A stretch of DNA of 47,203 bases from Geodermatophilus amargosae (GTDB lineage: Bacteria; Actinomycetota; Actinomycetes; Mycobacteriales; Geodermatophilaceae): the NCBI RefSeq assembly GCF_900116515.1, contig NZ_FPBA01000033.1, forward strand, positions 1 to 47,203, given 5' to 3'. Under the pieces are notes generated by a model. That model worked only from the letters and a program-made list of their open reading frames with translations. It was not told the DNA's origin and searched no databases. A program made the translations under genes and the position numbers. This document shows positions 22,258 to 30,889 of this stretch, piece by piece; position 1 is the first letter of the stretch; every line of letters begins with the position of its first letter.

Positions 22258-25200
22258 TCAGCGGCGGCGCAGGCCCCGCAGGGTCCGGACGGCGACCAGC
22301 AGCTCGGGTAGCTCGTGCCGGTCGCCGGCGGCGATGTCGGCGAGCTGGGCGGCCGCCCGGCGCTGCGCGGGCTCCCAGCCCTCCACCCAGGCGCCCACCA
22401 GCGACGCGGCGTCGGTGAGGGTGGCCGGGCCGCTCCCTCGCACGGCCAGCACCTCCACGGCGAGCTCGGCCTGCTCGGCGGCGAGGTCGTCGCGCAGGGC
22501 GGCGCGCGCCATCGACGGCCAGCGGCGGTCCCGGGGCAGCGCGGTGACCAGCTCGCGCAGCGGCACCACCGACAGCCGCTCGGCCAGCTCCTGCGCCACC
22601 CGCCCGGCCAGCTCGATCGGCGCACCGGTCCGCTCGGCGACGACGGCGAGGTCCAGCGACGCCGGCAGCAGCGGCGCGGCCGCCACCTCCCCCGCCAGCT
22701 CGGCGGGCACGCCCGAGGCCTGCAGCCGCTGCGCCCGCTCGGCGTACGCGGCGGCCTCGTGGCCGAGCAGCCAGCCCGGCAGGCCGCTGCGCACCGCCGC
22801 GACGGGCGCGGCGAACCGGTCGGTCACCGCGGTGATCCCGGCCGGGGGCCGGCTGCCGAGCTCCGGCAGCCGCAGCAGCCAGCGCGCCGCCCGCTCGGCC
22901 AGCCGGGTCGCCTCGGTGCGCAGCTCCACCTGCACCGGAGCGGGCACCCGGTTGTCCAGCGGCCGGACGGCGTCCCACAGCCGGTCGACGTCGAACACCG
23001 CCCGGGCCACCGCGTGCGCCCGGACGACGGCCGCCAGGTCCAGGCCGGTCTCCTCCGTGAGGCGGAACAGGCCGGTCACCCCGGCGGTGTTCACCGCCCG
23101 GTTGGTCAGCGCGGTGGCCACGATCTCCCGGCGCAGCGGGTGCGTGTCGACCGCCTCGGGGAACCGCTCGCGCAGCGCGGCCGGGAAGTAGTCGCGCAGC
23201 AGCCGGGCCAGGGCGGGGTCGTCGGGCAGGTCGGAGCGCAGGACGGCGGCGTCCACCTCGAGCTTGGCGTAGGCGAGCAGCACCGACAGCTCCGGGCTGG
23301 TCAGCGCCTGACCGTCGCGGCGCCGCTGCGCCAGCGCGCGGTCGTCGGGCAGCGCCTCGACGGCGCGGGACAGCCGCCCGGAGCGCTCCAGTGCCCGGAG
23401 GTACCGCTCGTGCGCGTCGAGCAGGCTCCGCGCGGAGGTGGCCTCCGTGGCGAGCGCGGCGTTCTGCGCGTGGTTGTCGGTGAGGACGGCGACGGCGACC
23501 TCGTCGGTCATGTCGGCGAGCAGCGCGGCCCGGCCCCCGGCGTCGAGCTCCCCGGCGCCCACGACCCCGTTGAGCGCGATCTTGATGTTGACCTCGTGGT
23601 CGGAGGTGTCCACGCCCGCGGAGTTGTCGATGGCGTCGGTGTTCACGCGGCCACCGGCCAGGGCGTACTCCACCCGCCCGCGCTGGGTGAGGCCGAGGTT
23701 GCCGCCCTCCCCCACCACGCGCACGCGCAGCTGGCCGCCGTCGACGCGGACGGCGTCGTTGGCCTTGTCCCCGACGTCGACGTGGCTCTCGGTCGCGGCC
23801 TTGACGTAGGTGCCGATGCCGCCGTTGAACAGCAGGTCCACCGGGGCGAGCAGGACCGCGCGGATCAGCTCGACCGGCGAGAGGGTGTCGACGCCGGCGT
23901 CGAGACCGAGCGCGGCCCGCATCGGCTCGCTGACCGGCACCGCCTTCGCCGTCCGCGGCCACACGCCGCCGCCGGGGCTGATCAGCGCGGGGTCGTAGTC
24001 GGCCCACGACGAGCGCGGCAGGTCGAACAGCCGCCGCCGCTCGGCGAACGACGCGGCGGCGTCGGGGGTGGGGTCGACGAATACGTGCCGGTGGTCGAAG
24101 GCGGCCACCAGGCGGATGTGCTCGCTGAGCAGCATCCCGTTGCCGAACACGTCGCCGGACATGTCGCCGATGCCGACGACGGTGAACTCCTGGCTCTGCA
24201 CGTCGACGTCGAGCTCGCGGAAGTGGCGGGTCACCGACTCCCAGGCGCCGCGGGCGGTGATGCCCATGGCCTTGTGGTCGTAGCCGACCGAGCCGCCGGA
24301 GGCGAAGGCGTCACCGAGCCAGAAGCCCCGCTCGATCGCCACGGAGTTGGCCAGGTCGGAGAAGGTCGCCGTCCCCTTGTCCGCGGCGACGACGAGGTAG
24401 GCGTCGTCGCCGTCGTGGCGGACCACCCGCGGTGGCGGCACGACCTCGCCGCCGACCAGGTTGTCGGTCAGCGACAGCAGGGCGCCGATGAACAGCCGGT
24501 AGCAGGCCTGGCCCTCGGCCTGGACCTCCTCGCGGGAGGCGCCCTCCGGGAGCGGGTTGCGGACGACGAAGCCGCCCTTGGCGCCGGTGGGCACGATGAC
24601 GGTGTTCTTGACCATCTGCGCCTTGACCAGCCCGAGGACCTCGGTGCGCAGGTCCTCGCGCCGGTCGGACCAGCGCAGCCCGCCGCGCGCGACCGCGCCG
24701 AAACGCAGGTGCACGCCCATCACCCGCGGGGAGCTGACGAACACCTCGCGGGCCGGGCGCGGCTCGGGGAGGTCGGGGACGGCGTGCGGGTCGAGCTTGA
24801 TCGCCAGCGGCGGGGCGGGCACGCCGCCGGACGCCGCGTAGTAGGTGGTGCGCTGGGTGGCGGTGACGGCGGCCAACAGGCTGGTGAGGACACGGTCGGC
24901 GTCGAGGGTGTCGACCCGGCCGATCGCCTCCCGCAGCGAGGCGGCGAGGTCCTCCTGCCGCTGGGTGCGCCCGGACTCGCGGTCGGGTGAGAAGCGGGTC
25001 TCGAACAGCGCCACCAGCCGGGCGACGACGTCGGGGTGCGCGGCCAGCGTCGTCTCCACGTAGCGCTGGCCGAAGGGCAGGCCGGCCTGGCGCAGCCACT
25101 GCACGTAGGCGCGCACCACGGTCACCTGCCGCCAGTTGAGCCCGGCCAGCAGCACCAGCGCGCCCAGGCCGTCGTCCTCGGCCTCGCCGCGCCATACGGC

Positions 25201-27183
25201 GGCGACCGCCTCGGTGAACCGCTCGGGCAGCGACCCGGGGAAGGGCAGCTCCCCGCCGGGCGCGGTGAGCCCGAAGTCGTAGATCCAGGCCGGCGGGGCG
25301 CCGATCCGGTCGATCTCGTAGGGCCGCTCGTCGACGACGTCGACGCCCATGTTCTGCAGCACCGGCAGCACGTCGGAGAGCAGCAGCCGCTCCCCCACCC
25401 GGTAGACGGTCAGCCGCGGCTCGCCGGCGTCGGCCCCGGGCGGGCGGTGCAGCCGCAGGCCCAGCTCGCCGGGCCGCAGCCCGTCGAGGCGGGCGAGGTC
25501 CTCGACGGCCGTCGTCGCCGGGAAGTCCTCCTGGTAGGCGGCGGGGAACGCGTCGGCGACGCGGGCGAGCACCTGCTCGGTGCCGTCGCCGTGGCGGGCG
25601 GCCAGCGCCTCGGCGAGGTCGTCGAACCAGCTGCGGGCGACGGCGGCGAGCTCCTGCTGCAGCGCGTCGGCGTCGACGTCGGGCAGCGCGGGCGTCCCAC
25701 CCCGGCCCACCGGCACCCGGACCACGAAGTGCAGCCGGGCCAGCACCGACTCGGTGGAGCGGGCGGTGAACTCGATGTCGCGCCCGCCGAGCCGGGACAG
25801 CAGCAGCTGCTGCATCGCCAGCCGGACCTCGGTCGTGTAGCGGTCGCGGGGCAGGTAGACCAGCGCCGACCAGAACCGGCCGAAGGGGTCGCGGCGCAGG
25901 AAGAGCCGGGTCTGGCGGCGCTCCTGCAGGTAGAGCACGGACAGCGCCACGGGCAGCAGCTCGGCGGCCGGCGCCTGGAACAGCTCGTCGCGCGGGAGGG
26001 TGTCCAGGACGTCGACGAGCGTCTTGCCGGTGTGGCTGTCGGCCGGGACCCCGGACCCCTCGACCACCGCGGCGACCCGGCGGCGGACCAGCGGCACGTC
26101 GCGGACGCCGGCGGCGGACGCCGTGCCGGGGAACAGCCCGACGAACCGGTGCTGTCGGGCCGGGCGGTCGCCGTCGGCGGGCACGGTGACCGCGACCAGG
26201 TCCAGCCAGGCACGGCGGTGCACCGTGGAGCGGATGTCGGCCTTGGTGACGGTCACCAGCGAGGGGCCGAGCGGGCCGGCGGCCTCGGGCATCGCCGCGG
26301 CGGTGTCGCTGCGCAGCACGCCCAGGCCGGTGCCGGGGACGGCACGCACGGTGTCGCCGACCTCGACGTCGCGGGCACCGAGGAAGACGAAGTTGCCGTC
26401 GGCCAGCCAGCGCAGCAGCGCGGCGGCCTCGGCGGGGTCGTCGGCCGGGTCCGCGCCGTCGGCCGGTTCCGGGGTGCCGCCCTGCTCCTCCAGGCGGGTG
26501 GCCAGCTCCAGGGCGCGGGCGGCGGTGCGCGGGGCGTCCTCGTCGACCGCGCGCACGTCGGCGAGGACGGTGCGCAGCCCGGTCGCCAGGTCGCCGGCGG
26601 CCTCGTCGTCGAGCGGGCCGTCCAGGACGACGGCCATCCAGGACTCGGCCAGCGCGTCGGGGCCGCAGGCCGCGGCGGCGGTGCCGGGGCTGTCGCAGAA
26701 GGCGCGCAGTCCGCCGGAGACGTCCCGGCGGACGACGACGACCGGGTGGACGACGTGCTGCAGGCCCGCGCCCTGGCGGACCACCTCGGCGGTCACCGAG
26801 TCGACGAGGAACGGCATGTCGTCGGTGACGACGAGCAGCAGTCCCCGCCCGTCGGCCAGCCGCTCCACGACGACCGTGGCCGAGCCCTGCGGGCGGACGC
26901 CGGCCAGGCGCAGGTGGCGCAGCGCGAGCGCGGCGAGGTCGGCCGGGCCGTGCCCGAGGACCTCGGCGGCCGGCTCGCTCCAGTAGTAGCGCCGCAGCAG
27001 GGCCGGGAGGTCCGCGGTGCCGCAGCCGGCGGGCAGGCCCTCGTCCAGCGAGCCCGCCGCGGCGTCGGCCGCCTCGGCCAGCAGCGCCCGCTTGCGGTCG
27101 TTGGCCTCCTCGAGGGCGACCAGCGCGGGCGGGAGGTCCTCCGGTCGGCCGGGGACGACGGTGTCCGCGCCGGTGGTGCTCAT
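22258..27183 (-). CDS. gdh: NAD-specific glutamate dehydrogenase, large (about 180 kDa) class
   Basis: Encodes 1641 residues, matching the large L-GDH class of actinobacteria and proteobacteria. The N-terminal third has ACT-like sensory segments (ATVVVERLADGRGLLLVVTDDMPFLVDSV). The catalytic part holds VHLRFGAVARGGLRWSDRREDLRTEVLGLVKAQMVKNTVIVP and GAKGGFVVRNP around residues 815-880, then IGDMSGDVFGNGML and GGIGTYVKA, and a long helical C-terminal domain. The enzyme deaminates glutamate to 2-oxoglutarate with NAD, feeding the TCA cycle. In mycobacteria it is restrained by the FHA protein GarA; no garA or pknG is in this window. It is transcribed alone. Confidence 0.95.
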   Translation of the reverse strand: MSTTGADTVVPGRPEDLPPALVALEEANDRKRALLAEAADAAAGSLDEGLPAGCGTADLPALLRRYYWSEPAAEVLGHGPADLAALALRHLRLAGVRPQGSATVVVERLADGRGLLLVVTDDMPFLVDSVTAEVVRQGAGLQHVVHPVVVVRRDVSGGLRAFCDSPGTAAAACGPDALAESWMAVVLDGPLDDEAAGDLATGLRTVLADVRAVDEDAPRTAARALELATRLEEQGGTPEPADGADPADDPAEAAALLRWLADGNFVFLGARDVEVGDTVRAVPGTGLGVLRSDTAAAMPEAAGPLGPSLVTVTKADIRSTVHRRAWLDLVAVTVPADGDRPARQHRFVGLFPGTASAAGVRDVPLVRRRVAAVVEGSGVPADSHTGKTLVDVLDTLPRDELFQAPAAELLPVALSVLYLQERRQTRLFLRRDPFGRFWSALVYLPRDRYTTEVRLAMQQLLLSRLGGRDIEFTARSTESVLARLHFVVRVPVGRGGTPALPDVDADALQQELAAVARSWFDDLAEALAARHGDGTEQVLARVADAFPAAYQEDFPATTAVEDLARLDGLRPGELGLRLHRPPGADAGEPRLTVYRVGERLLLSDVLPVLQNMGVDVVDERPYEIDRIGAPPAWIYDFGLTAPGGELPFPGSLPERFTEAVAAVWRGEAEDDGLGALVLLAGLNWRQVTVVRAYVQWLRQAGLPFGQRYVETTLAAHPDVVARLVALFETRFSPDRESGRTQRQEDLAASLREAIGRVDTLDADRVLTSLLAAVTATQRTTYYAASGGVPAPPLAIKLDPHAVPDLPEPRPAREVFVSSPRVMGVHLRFGAVARGGLRWSDRREDLRTEVLGLVKAQMVKNTVIVPTGAKGGFVVRNPLPEGASREEVQAEGQACYRLFIGALLSLTDNLVGGEVVPPPRVVRHDGDDAYLVVAADKGTATFSDLANSVAIERGFWLGDAFASGGSVGYDHKAMGITARGAWESVTRHFRELDVDVQSQEFTVVGIGDMSGDVFGNGMLLSEHIRLVAAFDHRHVFVDPTPDAAASFAERRRLFDLPRSSWADYDPALISPGGGVWPRTAKAVPVSEPMRAALGLDAGVDTLSPVELIRAVLLAPVDLLFNGGIGTYVKAATESHVDVGDKANDAVRVDGGQLRVRVVGEGGNLGLTQRGRVEYALAGGRVNTDAIDNSAGVDTSDHEVNIKIALNGVVGAGELDAGGRAALLADMTDEVAVAVLTDNHAQNAALATEATSARSLLDAHERYLRALERSGRLSRAVEALPDDRALAQRRRDGQALTSPELSVLLAYAKLEVDAAVLRSDLPDDPALARLLRDYFPAALRERFPEAVDTHPLRREIVATALTNRAVNTAGVTGLFRLTEETGLDLAAVVRAHAVARAVFDVDRLWDAVRPLDNRVPAPVQVELRTEATRLAERAARWLLRLPELGSRPPAGITAVTDRFAAPVAAVRSGLPGWLLGHEAAAYAERAQRLQASGVPAELAGEVAAAPLLPASLDLAVVAERTGAPIELAGRVAQELAERLSVVPLRELVTALPRDRRWPSMARAALRDDLAAEQAELAVEVLAVRGSGPATLTDAASLVGAWVEGWEPAQRRAAAQLADIAAGDRHELPELLVAVRTLRGLRRR

Positions 27184-27246
27184 GCCTCCGACGCTAGTCG
27201 ACGGACCCCCTGCCCCCCACCGGGGAAGGACCCCGCTGGGCCGGAC

Positions 27247-27624
27247 TCAGCCGCGGTCGAGGACCTGGTCGGCGACCCAGCCGACGACGGCGAGCACGAG
27301 CCCGCCGAGGACCGCGGTGCCGAAGCCGTCGACCGACAGGCGGTCCGACAGCGCGGCGGTCAGGCCGAGCAGCGCGGCGTTCACGATCAGCAGGAACAGC
27401 CCGAGGCTGAGCAGGATCGCCGGGAAGGACAGGAAGCGCAGGACCGGCCCGACGATCGCGTTGACCACCGCGAAGACCAGCGCCACCCACAGGAACGTGC
27501 CGCTGACACCGAGCGCACCGTTCTCGTTGCCCTCGATGTCGATGCCGGGCAGCAACCGGGTGAGGCCGTAGAAGGCCAGGGCCATGACGACGACCTTGAG
27601 CGCGAACCTGATCACGGTCGCCAC
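27247..27624 (-). CDS. Phage-holin-4-like (PF04020-type) small membrane protein
   Basis: Encodes 125 residues with four hydrophobic segments: VIRFALKVVVMALAFYGLTRLL, LWVALVFAVVNAIVGPVLRFLSFP, AILLSLGLFLLIVNAALLGLTA, and GFGTAVLGGLVLAVVGWV. The NAIVGPVLRFLSFPAILLSLGL block is the hallmark of this widespread family. Despite the name it is not evidence of phage; the role is unknown. The GTG start lies at 27624. Confidence 0.85.
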   Translation of the reverse strand: MATVIRFALKVVVMALAFYGLTRLLPGIDIEGNENGALGVSGTFLWVALVFAVVNAIVGPVLRFLSFPAILLSLGLFLLIVNAALLGLTAALSDRLSVDGFGTAVLGGLVLAVVGWVADQVLDRG

Positions 27625-27661
27625 GCTAGCGGCGCAGCCTGTGAGCGACCGTCGTCTGGGT

Positions 27662-27701
27662 CCGTCTAGGGCTCTCTCGCGTCGGCGCTAGAGGACCGCA
27701 G
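27662..27701. repeat. Degenerate relative of the 18693-18732 hairpin
   Basis: Aligned without gaps to 18691-18730 this stretch matches at 31 of 40 positions, including CCGTCT, GGCTCTCT, GCTAGAG and CCGCAG. Its arms pair poorly, so it looks like a decayed copy. It lies in the 187-base gap between two minus-strand genes. Confidence 0.4.
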
Positions 27702-27811
27702 CCCGTCCACGACACGGCGCCGCGGTGCTCACCAGGCGCCGAGGGTCGTCCCGCAGGCCGCGGGGACCGCCGTGGACGGGTGGTGATCACCCCCGGGTCG
27801 TCCGCGCGGCG

Positions 27812-28186
27812 TCAGGACACCGGCGTCTGCGTGTAGAGCGCGAGCCGCCAGCGGATGCCGTCGCGCACGTAGAGGCTCGTCATGGCCCCGGTGAACGGCT
27901 CGCCGTCCTCGTCGCGCCAGGCCCGCCCGGTGTAGACGAGCGCCGCGGCGTCGCCGCCGGCCGGCACGACGCGGACGTCGGCCAGGTCGAAGTGGTGCCA
28001 GGGCGGGGACGCCTCGAGCGCCACGACGACGGCGTCCCGGTCCATCACGGCGCCGCTGGCCAGCACCATGACGCCGTCGTCGGTCATGACCTCGCCGTAG
28101 AAGGCGGCCGCGGTCCCGTCGCACAGCGCCTCCCAGCCGCGCCGTTCGAGGGTCAGCAGGTCCTGGTGAACGTCGTCGTCGTCCAT
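27812..28186 (-). CDS. DUF4440/SnoaL-like (NTF2-fold) protein
   Basis: Encodes 124 residues: LLTLERRGWEALCDGTAAAFYGEVMTDDGVMVL, then MDRDAVVVALEASPPWHHFDLADVRVVPAGGDAAALVYTGRA, ending RWRLALYTQTPV. This is the DUF4440 pattern of a small NTF2-like fold, perhaps a ligand-binding or hydrolase-like protein. No catalytic residues can be assigned. It lies 52 bases downstream of the SfLAP-like gene on the same strand and may be cotranscribed with it. Confidence 0.8.
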   Translation of the reverse strand: MDDDDVHQDLLTLERRGWEALCDGTAAAFYGEVMTDDGVMVLASGAVMDRDAVVVALEASPPWHHFDLADVRVVPAGGDAAALVYTGRAWRDEDGEPFTGAMTSLYVRDGIRWRLALYTQTPVS

Positions 28187-28238
28187 GCCCGGGGACCCTG
28201 GCCCGGTCCGTCGCCGGCGTCCAGCCCGTGCCCGCCGG

Positions 28239-28955
28239 TCAGCGCAGCGGCAGGGCGTCGGAGACGAGGAAGAGGCCGAGCAGGAACAGCACCCAGGCCG
28301 TCGTCTCGCCGGCGTTGCGGGACATCCACGCCTCGATGCGGGCGAGGGCGGGCGTGAGCCGGTCGTGCAGTGCCGCCCGGACGGCGAGCAGGACCAGCGC
28401 CGGCAGGACCATGACCACGCAGTAGCCGGCCAGCACCGCGACGGTGGGTACGACCCCGACGCCGGAGGTCGCGAGGAGGGCGATCGCGGCGAGGTAGGGG
28501 ACCATCGACGCCGCCTCGATACCCACCGCGGTCGCCGCGAGGACCATGACCGCGCCGGGCGGGCCCTCCCCGCGCGCGCGGTCGCGCCAGCGCGCGAGAC
28601 GGCCGGGCCCGCGGGCGGCGCGGGCGGCCCGTCGCCTCTCCTTGCCGGCCCGCGTCCACGGCTCGACGGTCAGCCCGAGCACGACCAGCACGATCCCGGC
28701 GACGAGCTGGGCGACGCGGCCGGCGGCGCCCTCCAGCGCCACCCGCAGCGGGTCGAGCACCTGCCCGGCTCCCAGCACGAGGGCGACGCCGAGCAGGAGG
28801 TAGGCGCCGGCCACGGTCGAGAGGAACAGCAGCACCCGGCCGGCCCTCACGCGGCCCGGCGCGAGCATCAGCCACAGCGGCAGGACCAGCGTGCCGACGC
28901 TCGTGCTGTCGATCAGGGCCAGCCCCGCCAGGGCCAGCAGCACCGCGGGCTCCAC
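28239..28955 (-). CDS. SfLAP/GAP-like six-segment membrane protein
   Basis: Encodes 238 residues with about six membrane segments and a basic cytoplasmic loop in the middle (GKERRRAARAARGPGRLARWRDRARG). The beginning LLALAGLALIDSTSVGTLVLPLWLML and the second half AVGIEAASMVPYLAAIALL repeat the pattern of the sulfolipid-1-addressing protein (SfLAP, GAP) family. These are linked in mycobacteria to export of glycolipids, and otherwise uncharacterised. The GTG at 28955 is preceded by AGGGGAGG. It diverges from a TetR gene, and a palindromic operator lies just upstream, so TetR control is likely. Confidence 0.75.
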   Translation of the reverse strand: MEPAVLLALAGLALIDSTSVGTLVLPLWLMLAPGRVRAGRVLLFLSTVAGAYLLLGVALVLGAGQVLDPLRVALEGAAGRVAQLVAGIVLVVLGLTVEPWTRAGKERRRAARAARGPGRLARWRDRARGEGPPGAVMVLAATAVGIEAASMVPYLAAIALLATSGVGVVPTVAVLAGYCVVMVLPALVLLAVRAALHDRLTPALARIEAWMSRNAGETTAWVLFLLGLFLVSDALPLR

Positions 28956-28970
28956 GTCGCCTCCCCTGGT

Positions 28971-28996
28971 CTTGGCAGCACGGGTGTGCTGCCAAG
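28971..28996. promoter_or_regulatory. Proposed TetR operator 1
   Basis: CTTGGCAGCAC (28971-28981) and GTGCTGCCAAG (28986-28996) are perfect 11-base inverted copies with a 4-base spacer. It lies 16 bases upstream of the SfLAP-like start. The core AGCAC-N4-GTGCT recurs in operator 2. Confidence 0.7.
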
Positions 28997-29004
28997 ATCT
29001 AAAC

Positions 29005-29020
29005 TAGCACAGTCGTGCTA
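29005..29020. promoter_or_regulatory. Proposed TetR operator 2
   Basis: TAGCAC (29005-29010) and GTGCTA (29015-29020) are inverted copies with a 4-base spacer, 10 bases before the TetR GTG. It shares AGCAC-N4-GTGCT with operator 1, centres 29 bases apart. A possible -10 box TAAACT (29000-29005) touches it. Confidence 0.65.
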
Positions 29021-29030
29021 CAACGACGCC

Positions 29031-29630
29031 GTGCCGAGGACCGTGGACGCCGCGGAGCGCCGCCGGGAGATCGCCGCCGCCGTCTGGCGGGTGATCCGCC
29101 GCGACGGCGTGCAGGGCGCGTCCGTGCGCGCCGTCGCCCGCGAGGCGGGGACGTCGATGGGCGCGCTCCGGCACTGGTTCGCCACCCAGGACGAGCTGCT
29201 GCACTTCGCGATGACCCTCGTGATCGAGCACGCGCGGGCGCGGGTCGCGGCCGTGGTGGCCGGCGCCACGCCCGACGCCCGTCTCGTGCTCCGGGTGCTG
29301 GAGGAGACCCTCCCGCTCGACGACGGGCGGCGGGCCGAGGCCGAGGTGTGGCTCGCACTCACCGCGCGCGCCCTCACCGCCCCCACCCTCGCCGCCCTGC
29401 GCGACCGCTCCGCCGAGGACCTGCTCGCGCTCTGCCGGTGGGTGCTCACCGTGCTGGCCGACGCCGGCGACCTGCGGCCCGGCTCGGACCCGTCACTGGA
29501 GGCCGAGCGCCTGTACGCCGTCCTCGACGGGCTGGCCGTGCACGCCGTCACCCGCCCGTCCGCCCTGCCGGTCGGGCGTGTGCGGCAGGTGCTCGCCGCC
29601 CACCTCGACGACCTGCGCGACACGCGCTAG
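29031..29630 (+). CDS. TetR-family transcriptional regulator
   Basis: Encodes 199 residues. The N-terminal helix-turn-helix is visible: REIAAAVWRVIRRDGVQGASVRAVAREAGTSMGALRHWFATQDELLHFAM (about residues 12-60). The C-terminal ligand/dimer domain is alpha-helical. The GTG at 29031 has no recognisable ribosome binding site; with a -10 at 29000-29005 the leader would be only about 20 bases. It probably represses itself and the divergent membrane-protein gene through the two matching palindromes. The inducer is unknown. Confidence 0.85.
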   Translation: MPRTVDAAERRREIAAAVWRVIRRDGVQGASVRAVAREAGTSMGALRHWFATQDELLHFAMTLVIEHARARVAAVVAGATPDARLVLRVLEETLPLDDGRRAEAEVWLALTARALTAPTLAALRDRSAEDLLALCRWVLTVLADAGDLRPGSDPSLEAERLYAVLDGLAVHAVTRPSALPVGRVRQVLAAHLDDLRDTR

Positions 29631-29675
29631 GCCGTTCTACCGATCTCTACCGGCACGGCTAGACGAGGCCATACG

Positions 29676-30872
29676 GTGCTCGACGTGGACCCCGTCCGGA
29701 ACCCCTACGCGCCCGGCGCCGGCCAGCGCCCGCCCGAGCTGGCCGGCCGCGACGACGAGCTGTCGGCCTTCGACGTCGTCCTGGAGCGGATCGCCCGGGG
29801 CCGCCCCGAGCGCTCGCTGGTGCTCACCGGGCTGCGCGGCGTGGGCAAGACGGTGCTGCTCAACCAGCTGCGGTCGGCGGCGATCAGCCGCGGGTGGGGC
29901 ACCGGGAAGATCGAGGCGCGGCCGGACCAGTCACTGCGCCGGCCGGTCTCCTCGGCACTGCACATGGCACTGCGCGAGCTGCGCCATCCCGACCAGGACT
30001 CCATGGACGCCGTCCTCGGCACGGTCAAGGCCTTCGCCCAGCGGCTCACGCCGTCCGACGCCAGGCTGCGCGACCGATGGCAGCCGGGCATCGACGTCCC
30101 GGCGACCACCGGCCGCGCCGACTCCGGCGACATGGAGATCGACCTGGTCGAGCTGCTCAGCGACGCCGCGGGGCTGGCCGCCGACGTCGGCCGCGGCGTG
30201 GCGCTGTTCATCGACGAGATGCAGGACGTGCAGGCCGCCGACGTCTCGGCCATCTGCGCGGCGTGCCACGAGCTGTCCCAGCAGGGCGCACCGCTGATCG
30301 TCGTCGGCGCGGGGCTCCCCCACCTGCCGGCGGTGCTGTCGGCGTCGAAGAGCTACTCCGAGCGGCTGTTCCGCTACCTGCGCATCGACCGGCTGGACCG
30401 GCCCGCCGCCGACCGGGCGCTGCTGGCCCCCGCCGAGCGCGAGGAGGTCACCTTCGAGCCGGCCGCCCTCGACGCCCTGTACGCGGCCGCCGACGGCTAC
30501 CCGTACTTCGTGCAGGCCTACGGGAAGGTCACCTGGGACGTCGCGGCGGCCTCCCCCATCACCGCCGGCGACGTCGCGATGGCCGCTCCGGTGGCCGAGG
30601 CCGAGCTGGCGGTCGGCTTCTTCGGCTCGCGCTACGACCGCGCCACCCCGGCCGAGCGCGAGTACATGCACGCGATGGCCGAGCTCGGCGGCCCGGCCGG
30701 CACCCCGGTGGCGACGTCGGAGGTGGCCGCCACGCTGGGCCGCAAGCCGGCGTCGCTGTCCCCCGCGCGCGACTCGCTGATCAAGAAGGGGCTGGTCTAC
30801 TCCGCCGAGCGCGGCCAGATCGCCTTCACCGTCCCCCACTTCGGCCGCTACCTGCTGCGCCACCCCGACTGA
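29676..30872 (+). CDS. AAA-type ATPase with C-terminal winged-helix-like region
   Basis: Encodes 398 residues. Walker A is LTGLRGVGKTVLLN (residues 50-63), Walker B is ALFIDEMQD (near 190), and an Arg-rich segment RLFRYLRIDRLDRP follows. From about residue 325, YMHAMAELGGPAGTPVATSEVAATLGRKPASLSPARDSLIKKGLVY resembles a winged-helix domain, as in Orc1/Cdc6-like or STAND-type ATPases. The GTG at 29676 follows GACGAGG. It is a single gene 45 bases after tetR. The biological role is unknown; no toxin, nuclease or mobile partner is adjacent. Confidence 0.75.
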   Translation: MLDVDPVRNPYAPGAGQRPPELAGRDDELSAFDVVLERIARGRPERSLVLTGLRGVGKTVLLNQLRSAAISRGWGTGKIEARPDQSLRRPVSSALHMALRELRHPDQDSMDAVLGTVKAFAQRLTPSDARLRDRWQPGIDVPATTGRADSGDMEIDLVELLSDAAGLAADVGRGVALFIDEMQDVQAADVSAICAACHELSQQGAPLIVVGAGLPHLPAVLSASKSYSERLFRYLRIDRLDRPAADRALLAPAEREEVTFEPAALDALYAAADGYPYFVQAYGKVTWDVAAASPITAGDVAMAAPVAEAELAVGFFGSRYDRATPAEREYMHAMAELGGPAGTPVATSEVAATLGRKPASLSPARDSLIKKGLVYSAERGQIAFTVPHFGRYLLRHPD

Positions 30873-30889
30873 CGGAGCGCCCGCCGGGA

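Noticed and set aside
22315..24990. Long plus-strand open frame (891 codons) over the glutamate dehydrogenase gene
   Set aside because: It is the antisense shadow of a well-supported minus-strand gene in very GC-rich DNA; its composition (Gly/Arg/Val/Gln-rich) lacks any domain.
27247..27624. Holin-like gene as evidence of a prophage
   Set aside because: The PF04020-type family is widespread in bacterial chromosomes, and no phage structural, integrase or lysin gene is nearby.
25036..27669. 877-codon plus-strand open frame
   Set aside because: Antisense to glutamate dehydrogenase and the holin-like gene; no domain and no ribosome binding site.
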